From NCBI GenBank assembly GCA_965217265.1, contig CBDCHP010000011.1, forward strand, positions 62,001-126,000: DNA of 64,000 nucleotides, written 5' to 3'. A program made the position numbers and the translations under genes. Below, piece by piece: positions 9,113-17,472 of this stretch (position 1 is the first letter of the stretch; the number at the start of each line of letters is the position of its first letter). Source of the stretch: JAGRGG01 sp965217265. GTDB taxonomy: Bacteria; Pseudomonadota; Alphaproteobacteria; Geminicoccales; Geminicoccaceae. The notes beneath the pieces are model-generated. The model worked only from the letters and a program-made list of their open reading frames with translations. It had not been told where the DNA came from and ran no database searches.

Positions 9113-10075
9113 ATGAAAAACAGTCTATTGAACAGGATCACCCGCGAGGCGATCGTTCGCAGCACCTTCTTTCTGCCCGAGCACCGCCGCCGCCGCCTGG
9201 AGCGCTACCTGCGCGGCAAGGAGCAATTCGCGTCGTTGCAAGCGGCCGACGTCGCCGTCGTCTCGTTCGGCAAGAGCGGCCGGACGTGGCTTCGCACCCT
9301 GCTCTGGCGCTTTTATCAGCAAAGGCTGGGCCTGTCGGAGAGGAGCTTCGCCGGCTTTGGCAGCGGCGGCTTGAAGAAGGGCAAGGCCATGCCGCGCTTG
9401 TTCTTCACCCACGACAATTACCTGAAGGACTATACCGGCAACGCCCACACGAAAACCGACTACGCCGGCAAGAAGGTGGTCCTGCTCGTGCGCGACCCGC
9501 GCGACACCGGCGTATCGCAGTACTTTCAATGGAAGTTTCGCATGCGGGACGCGAAGAAGGTGCTCAACGACTATCCCGACTCCGCCGCCGACATCCCGGC
9601 GTACGATTTTCTCGTCCACGAGGGCGGCGGCGGCGTGCCCACGATCATCGGCTTTCTCAACGATTGGATCCGGGCGCGAGCGGAGGTCGAGGACCTGCTC
9701 GTCGTCCGCTACGAGGATTTGAAGCGCGACACGACGGGCGAATTCGCCCGGATCCTGCGCTTCATCGGCGAGGAAGCCGGGCAGGACGAGATCGCGGAAT
9801 GCACGGCCTACGCCAGCGTCGACAACATGCGCGCCTTGGAGACCAAGCGGACGTTCAGGCGCGCCGGCTCCAGGATGCAGGCGAAGGACAAGACGAACCC
9901 CGACAGCTTCAAGGTGCGCCGCGCCAAGGTCGGCGGCTGGCGCGACTACCTGAGCGACACGCAAGCGGCCAAGATCGAGGCCCTGATCGAGCGCGACCTG
10001 CTGCCGGGCTTCGGCTATCGCCTGGACGAACAGGCACCCGCCCAAGCCATGAGCCAAGCCGCGGCCCGGGCCTGA
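9113..10075 (+). CDS. PAPS-dependent sulfotransferase domain protein
   Basis: 320 residues from ATG 9113 (AAGG 8-9 nt upstream). The PAPS 5'-phosphosulfate loop reads SFGKSGRTWL (about residues 50-60), a variant of the usual PKSGTTWL. The 3'-phosphate motif reads LLVRDPRDTGVSQYF (about 124-140). This supports transfer of sulfate from PAPS to a hydroxyl or amine, plausibly a glycan made by the neighbours. It has lower local GC than the rest and its own promoter, so it may have been acquired with the next gene. Confidence 0.85.
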   Translation: MKNSLLNRITREAIVRSTFFLPEHRRRRLERYLRGKEQFASLQAADVAVVSFGKSGRTWLRTLLWRFYQQRLGLSERSFAGFGSGGLKKGKAMPRLFFTHDNYLKDYTGNAHTKTDYAGKKVVLLVRDPRDTGVSQYFQWKFRMRDAKKVLNDYPDSAADIPAYDFLVHEGGGGVPTIIGFLNDWIRARAEVEDLLVVRYEDLKRDTTGEFARILRFIGEEAGQDEIAECTAYASVDNMRALETKRTFRRAGSRMQAKDKTNPDSFKVRRAKVGGWRDYLSDTQAAKIEALIERDLLPGFGYRLDEQAPAQAMSQAAARA

Positions 10076-10099
10076 CGCCCTCAAACGAAGCGGACGAAC

Positions 10100-11002
10100 A
10101 TGAAACCGACGGTCTTCATCCACACCAACCACAAGCAACTCATCGGGGCCCTGGTCTCGGCCCACTCGATGCGCCGCAACGCGGCCGAGCCCACCTCCTT
10201 CGAGGTCAAGCTGATCGAGTTGCAGGACCACATGGACGTCTTTGGCAAGTACGAGGGCAAGACCTACCTGCGCGACGGCACCGATCGGGTCTGGCTGAAC
10301 GAGGACCTGCAATCGTTCACGCCCTTGCGCTTCATGCCGCCCGAACTGACCGGCTACGCCGGCCGCGCCGTCGTCGTCGACCCCGACGTGTTCGCGGTCC
10401 AAGACGTCGGCGAACTCTTGAACACGGACATGAACGACAAGGCGATCATGTGCTGCACGCGCGGCTCCGGCCCGCGCCAGCACCCGGCCTCGTCGGTGAT
10501 GCTGCTCGACTGCGCCAAGCTCAGGCACTGGAGCATCGCCGAGGATTTCGACATGCTGTTCAAGCGCCAGCGCGAGTACAAGACCTGGATGAACCTCGGC
10601 TACGAGGACAGCGGCACGATCGGCATCCTCGATCCCGGCTGGAACGACTTCGACAAGCTCTCCGGGCGCACCAAGATGATCCACAACACGCGGCGCAAGA
10701 CGCAGCCGTGGAAGTCCGGCCTGCCGGTCGACTTCGTCCCGTCCGAGAACAACAAGCTCTCGCCGCTCGCTTGGCTGATGCTGGCCCGGCGCAAGCTGTT
10801 TGGCACCTACAGCATGCTCGGCTCCTACAAGGACCACCCCGACAAGCGCCAGGAGGAGCTGTTCTTCGGCATGTTGCGCGAGTGCGTCGACGAGGGCAGC
10901 GTGAGCGAGGCGATGCTCAAGGAGCACATGGCGCAAAACCACGTCCGCCACGACGCCTTCGAGGTGATGGCGAAGACGCCGCCCTTGCCCAAAGCCGCTT
11001 GA
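10100..11002 (+). CDS. GT8-like glycosyltransferase
   Basis: 300 residues. It begins VFIHTNHKQLIGALVSAHSM, as in GT8 (galactosyltransferase LgtC/glycogenin-type) proteins. A DxD-like metal site reads VVVDPDVFA, and a C-terminal MIHNTRRKTQPW resembles the GT8 HxxGxxKPW motif. It probably adds a hexose to a surface acceptor. It follows the sulfotransferase by 24 nt on the same strand, so the product may be a sulfated sugar. The acceptor is unknown. Confidence 0.7.
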   Translation: MKPTVFIHTNHKQLIGALVSAHSMRRNAAEPTSFEVKLIELQDHMDVFGKYEGKTYLRDGTDRVWLNEDLQSFTPLRFMPPELTGYAGRAVVVDPDVFAVQDVGELLNTDMNDKAIMCCTRGSGPRQHPASSVMLLDCAKLRHWSIAEDFDMLFKRQREYKTWMNLGYEDSGTIGILDPGWNDFDKLSGRTKMIHNTRRKTQPWKSGLPVDFVPSENNKLSPLAWLMLARRKLFGTYSMLGSYKDHPDKRQEELFFGMLRECVDEGSVSEAMLKEHMAQNHVRHDAFEVMAKTPPLPKAA

Positions 11003-11015
11003 GGGGTCATTAGTA

Positions 11016-11061
11016 GGGGAGCGGTTCCGTCCGGCCAGGGTGCCCGGGCCGGAACCTCCCC
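11016..11061 (+). other. Strong hairpin between the GT8-like gene and the ABC transporter
   Basis: GGGGA-GC-GGTTCCG pairs with CGGAACC-TCCCC: 12 bp with a 2-nt bulge around a 20-nt GC-rich loop. It lies 13 nt after one stop and 42 nt before the next start. No T-run follows, so it is not a standard terminator. It may be a leader structure or a Rho-assisted end. It lacks the conserved segments of a TPP riboswitch. Confidence 0.5.
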
Positions 11062-11103
11062 GACATCGCCAATCTTTGGCCGATCCTCAAGGAGCACGGG
11101 CGT

Positions 11104-12120
11104 ATGCTCTTGACCCGCCGCACACTCATGGCGCTCGCCACCGCCACGACGCTGACCCCCACGCTTGCCGCCGCCGAGCCGACCGAGTTGCGCTTCGGCA
11201 CCAACTGGAAGGCCCAGGCCGAGCACGGCGGCTTCTATCAAGCCCTCGCCAAGGGCCTCTACAAGGACGCCGGCCTCGCGGTCGAGATCGTCGAGGGCGG
11301 CCCGAACGTCAACCACCGCGCAGCACTCGCCGCGGGCAAGCTCGACCTCTACATGGGCGGCAACCTGTTCGGCAGCTTCGATTTCCTCGCCGCCGGCGTG
11401 CCGGTCACGGCGGTCGCCGCCTTCTTTCAAAAGGAGCCGGCCGGCTTCCTCGCCCACTCGGATAGCGACATCGAGGGCTTCGACGACCTCAAAGGCCACC
11501 CGATCTTCCTCTCGACCGCGAACAAGCTCACCGTCTGGCCCTGGCTGCAAAGCCAGTTCGGGCTGCAAGAAACCCAGCTCAAGCCCTACACCTTCAACAG
11601 CGCCCCCTTCATCGCCGACCCGTCGAGCGTGCAGCAGGGCTACGTCACGGCCGAGCCCTACGCCATCCACGCGCAGACCGGCTGGTGGCCGAAGACATTC
11701 CTCTTCGCCGACGCCGGCTACGACAGCTACTCGACCCTGGTCGTGGCGCGCGACGACTTGATCGAGGCGCAACCCGACGCGGTGCAGGCGTTCGTCGACG
11801 CCTCGATCCTGGGCTGGGTCGACTACCTCTACGGCGACCCGGCGCCGGGCGACCGCCTCATTAAGCGGTCCAACCCCGACATGGACGACGGCCAGCTCGC
11901 CTACTCGCGCGTGGCGATGCGCGAGCGGGGCATCGTCGATTCGGGCGACACGATCGAGGACGGCATCGGTGCCATGGACGCCCTGCGCTGGCGCTCGTTC
12001 TTCGAGCGCGCCGTCGCCTGGGGCACGGTTCCGGCCGACCTGCCGATCAGCCAAGCCTTCACGCTCGACTTCGTCAACAAGGGGGTCGGGCTCGACCTCA
12101 AGGCGGACCTCGGGAGCTAG
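11104..12120 (+). CDS. NMT1/THI5-like ABC transporter substrate-binding protein
   Basis: 338 residues. It has a signal peptide with twin arginine (TRRTLMALA) ending near AAAEP, then a type-II binding fold: LRFGTNWKAQAEHGGFYQALAKGLY, NVNHRAALAAGKLDLYMG, and TAEPYAIHAQTGWWP. Family members bind pyrimidine or riboflavin precursors, nitrate, taurine or amidines. The AEHGGFYQA segment is shared with the HMP/pyrimidine-type group. AAGGAG lies 9 nt upstream. It heads a three-gene importer operon. Confidence 0.85.
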   Translation: MLLTRRTLMALATATTLTPTLAAAEPTELRFGTNWKAQAEHGGFYQALAKGLYKDAGLAVEIVEGGPNVNHRAALAAGKLDLYMGGNLFGSFDFLAAGVPVTAVAAFFQKEPAGFLAHSDSDIEGFDDLKGHPIFLSTANKLTVWPWLQSQFGLQETQLKPYTFNSAPFIADPSSVQQGYVTAEPYAIHAQTGWWPKTFLFADAGYDSYSTLVVARDDLIEAQPDAVQAFVDASILGWVDYLYGDPAPGDRLIKRSNPDMDDGQLAYSRVAMRERGIVDSGDTIEDGIGAMDALRWRSFFERAVAWGTVPADLPISQAFTLDFVNKGVGLDLKADLGS

Positions 12121-12124
12121 GCCC

Positions 12125-12931
12125 GTGCCGCGCCCGTCGAGCGTGTCCTGGGCGCCGCCGGCCCCGTCCCCGGCACGCGACCCCAGCACCGTCCTCCTCA
12201 GCATGGAGGGGGTCGGCCACCGCTTCGCCAACGGCGCCGAGGCCTTGCGGGGCTTCGATCTCGTCGTGCGCACGGGCGAGTTCGTCGCTCTGCTCGGGCC
12301 GTCCGGCTGCGGCAAGAGCACGGTCTTGAAGCTGATCGCCGGGCTGTTGCGGCCGACGGCCGGGCGAAGCGACGCCGGCGCCCACGCCGGCGACCTCGCC
12401 TTCGTCTTCCAGAGCCCGACCTTGATGCCCTGGGCGACGCTCGCCGGCAACGTCGCCCTCCCCTTGCGGCTCAAGGGCGTACCGCGCCTTGAGGCCGACG
12501 CGCGCGCCCTGGCCGCCCTGGAGGGCGTCGGCCTCGCCGCCTTCGAGCGCACCTACCCGCGCGAGCTCTCGGGCGGGATGGCGATGCGCGCGGCGCTGGC
12601 GCGGGCACTCGTCACCGGGCCGCGGCTGCTCTTGATGGACGAGCCCTTCGCCGCCCTCGACGAGATCACCCGGCAAAAGCTGAACGACGACCTCCTGGCC
12701 TTGAAGGACCGCTTTGGCTGGACGATCGTCTTCGTCACGCACAGCGTCTTCGAGGCCGCCTACTTAAGCGATCGAATGCTGGTGATGACGCCGGGGCCGG
12801 GACGGGTCGCGGCCGAAGTGCCGATCTTGGCACCCGTGCCGCGCGGCGAGGCCTACCGCGCCTCGGCCGCCTACGCCCTGGCCTGCGCCGAGGCGCGCGC
12901 CGTGTTGCGCCGCGTGATGGGGCCGGCGTGA
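12125..12931 (+). CDS. ABC transporter ATP-binding protein (SsuB/TauB-like)
   Basis: 268 residues from GTG 12125, 4 nt after the binding-protein stop. ATG 12203 would remove an unconserved N-terminus of 26 residues. Walker A GPSGCGKST (about 58-66), Q-loop FQSPTLMPWA, signature LSGGMAMRAALARA (about 148) and Walker B LLMDEPFAALD are all intact. It powers the permease that overlaps its stop by 4 nt. Confidence 0.92.
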   Translation: MPRPSSVSWAPPAPSPARDPSTVLLSMEGVGHRFANGAEALRGFDLVVRTGEFVALLGPSGCGKSTVLKLIAGLLRPTAGRSDAGAHAGDLAFVFQSPTLMPWATLAGNVALPLRLKGVPRLEADARALAALEGVGLAAFERTYPRELSGGMAMRAALARALVTGPRLLLMDEPFAALDEITRQKLNDDLLALKDRFGWTIVFVTHSVFEAAYLSDRMLVMTPGPGRVAAEVPILAPVPRGEAYRASAAYALACAEARAVLRRVMGPA

Positions 12932-13701
12932 AGCGGGCCCTGCCGCCGCTCCTCCTCCTGGCCGCGCTCTTGGGCCTGTGGCAGGCGGGCGTGCGGCTGG
13001 CCGAGACGCCGGTCTACATCCTGCCGGCCCCGAGCGACGTCGCCCTGAGCCTGATCGCGGATTGGCCGAGCTTGTGGCCGTCCCTGCTCGTGACCCTTGA
13101 AGTGACCGGCTTAGCGCTCTTGTTCGCGATCGTCGGCGGCGGCGGGCTCGCGGTCCTGTTCAGCCTGTCGCGCACCCTGGAGCGGGCGATCTACCCGCTC
13201 GCCGTCGTCTTACAGGTGACGCCAGTGATCGGGATCGCGCCCTTGATCCTGATCTACGCGCCGAGCCAGACGGCGGGCGTCGTCCTGATCGCCTGGATCG
13301 TTGCCTTCTTTCCTGTCCTCGCCAACACGACGCTGGGCTTGAGGAGTGTCGATCCGAACCTCGTCGACCTGTTTCGCCTCTACGGTGCCGGCCGGGGCCA
13401 GGAATTGCTGCGCCTGCGGCTGCCGGCGGCGTCGCCCTACTTCTTCGGCGGCTTGCGCATCGCCGGCGGCCTCGCGCTGATCGGCGCCGTCGTCGCCGAG
13501 TTCGTCGCCGGATCCGTCGGCGCCGGCACGGGCCTCGCCTTTCGCATCCTCGAAGCCTCGTACCGCTTGCAGACGGCGAAGATGTTCGCCGGGCTCGTCC
13601 TCTTGGCACTCAGCGGCGTCGTGATCTTCGTCGCACTCAACCTGCTCGGCCACCTCGCCCTGCGCCGCTGGCACGAGAGCGCCCTCGTCGTCGAACGGTA
13701 G
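12928..13701 (+). CDS. ABC transporter permease (BPD_transp_1, SsuC/TauC-like)
   Basis: 257 residues, GTG start overlapping the ATPase stop. About six membrane helices, a conserved LPAPSDV near the N-terminus, and an EAA-type loop (FRLYGAGRGQELLRLRLPAASPYF) that contacts the ATPase. It completes a binding protein-ATPase-permease importer for a small nitrogen- or sulfur-containing molecule. No biosynthetic or catabolic partner next to it settles the substrate. Confidence 0.92.
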   Translation: MKRALPPLLLLAALLGLWQAGVRLAETPVYILPAPSDVALSLIADWPSLWPSLLVTLEVTGLALLFAIVGGGGLAVLFSLSRTLERAIYPLAVVLQVTPVIGIAPLILIYAPSQTAGVVLIAWIVAFFPVLANTTLGLRSVDPNLVDLFRLYGAGRGQELLRLRLPAASPYFFGGLRIAGGLALIGAVVAEFVAGSVGAGTGLAFRILEASYRLQTAKMFAGLVLLALSGVVIFVALNLLGHLALRRWHESALVVER

Positions 13702-13717
13702 CGTTGAGCTTAGGATT

Positions 13718-13767
13718 TTGGCATACTCCCTCTAGCGGCCGCGGCGAGTGCCGCGCCCTTGGCATAC
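13718..13767. promoter_or_regulatory. Direct repeat TTGGCATAC x2 before the FAD-enzyme gene
   Basis: TTGGCATAC occurs at 13718-13726 and again at 13759-13767, 41 bp apart (about four helical turns), in the 86-bp gap before ATG 13788. It may be a paired regulator site. The binding protein is unknown. Confidence 0.35.
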
Positions 13768-13787
13768 AACTACAAGGGGGGACCCCG

Positions 13788-15143
13788 ATGCGGCAGCACG
13801 ACGGATCAAGGGTGGAGCGTGCCCCGCGTCCGTACGAGGGGCTGATCGCCGACTTGGACGGCATCCCCTTCAACGTCCAGCCCGAATGGGTGCGCCGCCG
13901 CTCGACGCCCTCGCACGAGCTCGGCCCCTGGCGCGAGGCGGCTTCGCTCGGCCAAGCGGCCGACGTCTGGGTCGGGCCGCGCGACGGCGAGGAGCTTCTG
14001 GCCACGCTCGCCGCCGCGTGGCGGCACAGGGTCCCGGTCACCGCGCGCGGCGGCGGCACGGGCATCTACGGCGAGGCCGTGCCGCTCCAAGGCGGCATCG
14101 TCCTCGACCTCGGCGAGATGCAGCAGATCCAAGAGGTCCGCCGCGGCCGGGTCCGGGCCGAGGCCGGGGCGCGCTTCATCGACATCGACGCCGCCGTGCG
14201 CTCGCACAGCCAGCAGGAACTGCGCTTGCACCCGACGACGTTCGCGACGGCGACGATCGGCGGCTTCGTCGCCGCGGGCCTCGGCGGCCCCGGCTCGGTC
14301 GGCTGGGGCCTGATCGGCGCGCCCGGCAACATCCTCCAGGCCAGCGTCATGACGCTGGAGAAGGAGCCGCAGACGCTGACCTTGGCAGGATCCGACCTGA
14401 ACAAGATCGCCGGGGCCTGGGGCACGACCGGGATCATCACTGAACTGCAGCTGCCGCTCACGACGGCCTACCGCTGGGCCGACCTCGTCGTCGCCTTCGA
14501 CACCTTCGAGGCGGCCTTGGGCTTCGCCCGGAACCTGGCCTTGGAGGGCGGCCTCTTGAAGAAGCTGATCAGCCTGCTCGCCGCCCCGCTGGCCCGGCAC
14601 GCCTTGCCCGAGGGCATGCCCATAGGCGACGCGCACGCGGTCCTGGTCCAGGTGGCCGACATCAGCCTCGTCGCCGCGCGCGAGGCGGTGGCGGGATCGG
14701 GCGGCCGGATCGTGTCCGAGGCCTTCGCCGACGAGGCGGCGACGCCGATCTACGCCCACGCTTGGCAGCACGCGACGCAGCGGGCACTCAAGGCCGACGC
14801 GGCGCTTCGTCCGCTGCAAGCGCTCGTCCTGCCGCCCTTGGCCGAGCGCGCGGCGGGGCTGGCCGATCTCCTCGCCGCCGGGCACTGGCTGCACCTGGAG
14901 CTGGTGCGCTTCGGCCACGGCGTCGGCGCCGTCGCCCTGCCGCTCATCCGCTGCGACGAGGGGGCCTACCTCGCGGCGGTGGAAGGGCTGATCGCCGCCG
15001 GCTGCCGGGTGGCGCCGCATCACGCCGGCGCGGTGAGTGCCCGCGATCCGCTGCACGCCGCGTTCGCCGCCGAGAGCGACCCGCAGGGCCTGCTCAACCC
15101 CGGCAAGGTGGCACCCCTGCCGGCCTTGACAGCGAGGGATTGA
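13788..15143 (+). CDS. GlcD-like FAD-binding oxidase/dehydrogenase
   Basis: 451 residues from ATG 13788, chosen for AAGGGGGG upstream; the open frame extends back but without a ribosome site. The PCMH-type FAD domain (about 40-215) has VPVTARGGGTGIYG and HPTTFATATIGGFVAAGLGGPGS. The C-terminus ends DPQGLLNPGKV, as in FAD-linked oxidases of the glycolate oxidase/D-lactate dehydrogenase group. It oxidises a 2-hydroxy acid or similar substrate, but which one is not evident. It lies alone after the ABC operon, and rpmG's promoter sits in its last codons. Confidence 0.85.
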   Translation: MRQHDGSRVERAPRPYEGLIADLDGIPFNVQPEWVRRRSTPSHELGPWREAASLGQAADVWVGPRDGEELLATLAAAWRHRVPVTARGGGTGIYGEAVPLQGGIVLDLGEMQQIQEVRRGRVRAEAGARFIDIDAAVRSHSQQELRLHPTTFATATIGGFVAAGLGGPGSVGWGLIGAPGNILQASVMTLEKEPQTLTLAGSDLNKIAGAWGTTGIITELQLPLTTAYRWADLVVAFDTFEAALGFARNLALEGGLLKKLISLLAAPLARHALPEGMPIGDAHAVLVQVADISLVAAREAVAGSGGRIVSEAFADEAATPIYAHAWQHATQRALKADAALRPLQALVLPPLAERAAGLADLLAAGHWLHLELVRFGHGVGAVALPLIRCDEGAYLAAVEGLIAAGCRVAPHHAGAVSARDPLHAAFAAESDPQGLLNPGKVAPLPALTARD

Positions 15144-15153
15144 CCCTTATGTT
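15126..15153 (+). promoter_or_regulatory. Sigma70-type promoter for rpmG
   Basis: A consensus -35 TTGACA, a 16-bp spacer and TATGTT. The -35 lies within the last codons of the upstream oxidase gene, and the start codon follows 41 nt after the -10. It is the best -35 match seen in the window, which fits a ribosomal protein gene. Confidence 0.65.
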
Positions 15154-15194
15154 GCGCGGGTCTCAATGCTCCCTTTTCTGATCGAGGACGTTTC

Positions 15195-15362
15195 ATGGCC
15201 AAGCCGTCGACCGTGCTGATCAAGCTCGTGAGTTCGGCCGGAACCGGCTTCTTCTACACGACGAAGAAGAATACCCGCACGACGACCGAGAAGCTCACCT
15301 TGAAGAAGTACGACCCGAAGGTGCGCAAGCACGTCGAGTTCAAGGAATCGAAAATCAAGTAG
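15195..15362 (+). CDS. rpmG: Large ribosomal subunit protein bL33
   Basis: 55 residues beginning MAKPSTVLIKLVSSAGTGFF and ending FKESKIK, the alphaproteobacterial bL33 form. It has no CxxC zinc pairs, so it is the Cys-minus, zinc-independent type. It is a component of the 50S subunit near the E site. It is a single-gene unit with its own promoter upstream and an intrinsic terminator downstream. Confidence 0.97.
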   Translation: MAKPSTVLIKLVSSAGTGFFYTTKKNTRTTTEKLTLKKYDPKVRKHVEFKESKIK

Positions 15363-15393
15363 CGCGCCCGCGCCCTTGAGAAGCTCCGTGTCG

Positions 15394-15420
15394 AAAGCCC
15401 GCCGTTCGTGGCGGGCTTTT
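15394..15420 (+). terminator. Intrinsic terminator of rpmG
   Basis: AAAGCCCGCC-GTTCGT-GGCGGGCTTT: a 10-bp stem with a 6-nt loop ending in T residues, 31 nt after the rpmG stop. The flanking A/T tracts make it bidirectional. It is an ordinary terminator, unlike the palindromic elements elsewhere in the window. Confidence 0.9.
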
Positions 15421-15516
15421 GCCATTGTGGGCTCGCGTCTTGCGTGATTTTCTCCTATCATTTATCCCGCATCGAACCGTCGTCGCGGTGAAATCGGCCA
15501 CGAGAGGACCTTGCCC

Positions 15517-16674
15517 GTGCGATCGCTATTCCTGGGGCTGGCGCAATCCTGCTTGGCGCTGGCCATCTTTTGGTCGCCGCCCGCCGCGGCCGCGTTGAAG
15601 GAGAACGCGCTCGGGCCGACGCCGCTCGTCCTCAAGGACGGGCGCATCGCCCAGGTCGTCGTCCACGCCATCCCCTTCGAATCCGGCACCGCCGACGTGT
15701 CGTCGGGCAACCGAGGCGTGCTCGAAGCGCTGTTGCGGCCGCTCGCGACCGACTGCTTCTTGACGGCGCAGGCGATCGGCCACGTCCGGCCCGGCCCCGA
15801 CGGCGACGCGCTCGAAGCCCACCGCTTGGCGCGCGCGCGGGCCGACAAGGTGCAAACCATGCTGATCGACCTCGGCCTGCCCGCGGCGGCGATCGCCAGC
15901 GTCTGGGACTGGCAGTTCCTCGTCAAGGAGCCGCGCGTCACCTTGTGGGTCTTCCGCTTGAACGAGGGCGAGGACTGCAAGGGCACGCCGCTCGCCCCGA
16001 ACGACGCGCCCGCGGTCGCCGCGAACGAGAAGCAGGGCTCCGTCTCGACCCAGGCGATTGCGACGATCGACCAGGACGCCGCCGACGCCCGCGCCGTCGC
16101 GGCGCTGCAGGCGGCGGGTCCGGCGGGCGTCGCCGACCCGTCCGCGCCCGGCACGGCAACGGATGCCGCAAAGGCCGAGCCGGCGCCGGCCCCGGCGCCC
16201 GGAAGGGCGACGCAGGCGTTCGGCGGCGGGGCGACGAAGAACGACGCGGCGCCGGAGCCGCCCCGGGCCGCGCAGCCGCTGCCCTCGCCCGAGCGTCCGG
16301 CCCCCGTCCTGGCGGCGCCGACGACGACGGCGGCCCTGCCGGCCGGAACCGACGCGGCCGACATCGTCTTCGCCGTCAACAGCAGCTACCTGCCCAAGGG
16401 TGCCACCGCCTCCTTGCGCCAGTTCCTCGCCGGCTTGGCGCCGGGCGGGCCGCACGTCGTGGAGGTCACCGCCGCGGTCGGCACCGGCGACGTCAGCGAC
16501 GCCTCGCCCGAGGAGGCGCGGCGCTACAACCGCTGGATGGCCGAGCGCCGCGTCGGCCGCATCACCGAGTGGCTGAACGCCAACGCCGACGGCCGCCGCA
16601 TCGAGGTCCGCGAGCGCTACGACGAGGGCGACGCCTCGCGCAGCGTGCGGATCACCGCGCGCGCCCAGTCGTAG
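15517..16674 (+). CDS. Secreted protein with two OmpA-like regions
   Basis: 385 residues from GTG 15517 (GAGAGGA 8 nt upstream fits better than TTG 15511). It has a signal peptide ending near PPAAAA. The first OmpA-like region (about 45-155) contains VVVHAIPFESGTADVSSGN and EAHRLARARADKVQ. A Pro/Ala-rich linker (about 185-285) leads to a second, weaker OmpA-like region (EEARRYNRWMAERRVGRITEWL, about 330-352). OmpA C-domains bind peptidoglycan; the linker suggests a periplasm-spanning protein. No beta-barrel is present. Its stop lies about 5 nt from a palindromic element. Confidence 0.7.
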   Translation: MRSLFLGLAQSCLALAIFWSPPAAAALKENALGPTPLVLKDGRIAQVVVHAIPFESGTADVSSGNRGVLEALLRPLATDCFLTAQAIGHVRPGPDGDALEAHRLARARADKVQTMLIDLGLPAAAIASVWDWQFLVKEPRVTLWVFRLNEGEDCKGTPLAPNDAPAVAANEKQGSVSTQAIATIDQDAADARAVAALQAAGPAGVADPSAPGTATDAAKAEPAPAPAPGRATQAFGGGATKNDAAPEPPRAAQPLPSPERPAPVLAAPTTTAALPAGTDAADIVFAVNSSYLPKGATASLRQFLAGLAPGGPHVVEVTAAVGTGDVSDASPEEARRYNRWMAERRVGRITEWLNANADGRRIEVRERYDEGDASRSVRITARAQS

Positions 16675-16679
16675 CCGCT

Positions 16680-16732
16680 GAACGCTGCGCGTGCGCTGCC
16701 GCGCGGGCTTTTTTCTTCTTTTTTGCTACTTA
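16680..16732. repeat. Palindromic terminator element, copy B, left half
   Basis: Left arm AACGCTGCGCGTGCGCTGCC..., hairpin GCGCG/CGCGC, then TTTTTTCTTCTTTTTTGCTACTT. It is identical in plan to the left arms of copies E and K. Homology stops after GCTACTT, where other copies continue into the core. Its partner arm is at 17390-17465. Confidence 0.75.
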
Positions 16733-16882
16733 GGTCTGTCCTTAATTGGGCATTCTTCGATGCTGGTCAGTGGCGGTCGGCATGTAGCGAAGGAGAGCGG
16801 GCACTTGAGCCGCGGTGATGGGCGCAGAGACATCTACTCCCTAGATCGGGCACCCGCCGTCAAAGCCCTGCTCAGCGGGAAC

Positions 16883-17267
16883 TTGGTGCGGGCGGCGTGC
16901 CTCGCGCTGACGCTGCTGGCCGGTGCCGGCTGCACCGGCGTGAGCAAGGACTTCGACGCAGCGATCCAAGAGCGCATCCGCACCACGCCACCGAGCATGC
17001 GCCTTCCCGATCACTGATCTGGTCGAGGCAAAGATCGGGATGGGCGAGGGCTACCACGAGAGGCTCATCGCGTTCGGGTTCGAGGAGCAGGAGGTAATCA
17101 GGTCGGCCGAGCAGCTGCTGGAGGAGTACAGTGCAGACTCATACAGGGTGTACAAAAAACACTACCGAAGAAGAATTGTCAGTTATTGGGGCGTAACCGT
17201 GATCGTGTACCTAAGAGACGGTGAGTACTCGAACGTCTACGCAGATCTTGGTCTCTCATCTCTTTGA
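16883..17267 (+). pseudogene. Small lipoprotein-like gene with a frameshift, inside the split repeat
   Basis: A short signal (VRAACLALTLLAGAGC, possible lipobox Cys, GTG 16886) leads into CTGVSKDFDAAIQERIR and stops at 17017. A second frame picks up near 17000 as FPITDLVEAKIGMGEGYHERL and runs as a plausible soluble domain to 17267 (EEQEVIRSAEQLLEEYSADSY). A single indel near 16990-17015 would join them into a protein of about 127 residues. I do not recognise the family. The second part is clearly less GC-rich than its surroundings, which suggests transfer. ATG 17040 could start a separate 75-residue protein, but no ribosome site precedes it. Confidence 0.4.
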
Positions 17268-17389
17268 TATTTGCAATCGAATAGGAGCGTCGAGCCATGT
17301 TGGAAAAGATCGAGGTCCGGTATCGCAGACTGGGCAGGACTGGAAAAGCAGACTCTTGTCACGACTACACCCCGCCACCCGGACCGGCA

Positions 17390-17465
17390 CGGGCGCCGAA
17401 GCCAACCCCAACCAAAGTTGCAAAAAAGAAAAAAGCCCGCGCGGCGAGCGCAACGCGAAGCGTTC
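17390..17465. repeat. Palindromic terminator element, copy B, right half
   Basis: It contains part of the core (GGGCGCCGAAGCCAACC, ACCAAAGTTGC as in copy K) and the right arm AAAAAAGAAAAAAGCCCGCG...CAACGCGAAGCGTTC. It ends 8 nt from the stop of the minus-strand eipB gene. With the left half it would make one normal element between two converging genes if the intervening 657 bp were removed. Confidence 0.75.
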
Positions 17466-17472
17466 ACTGCCC

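Noticed and set aside
11003..11103. TPP riboswitch before the NMT1/THI5-like transporter
   Set aside because: The conserved CUGAGA and GAACCUGAUC-type segments are missing; only an unrelated hairpin is present.
17040..17267. A stand-alone 75-residue gene starting at ATG 17040
   Set aside because: No ribosome site; the same frame continues sensibly upstream (FPITDLVEAKIG), which favours one frameshifted lipoprotein gene, though a separate gene cannot be excluded.
16733..17390. An insertion sequence inside split element B
   Set aside because: The interval has no transposase-like frame and no convincing terminal inverted repeat or target duplication. Only a small lipoprotein-like gene is visible.
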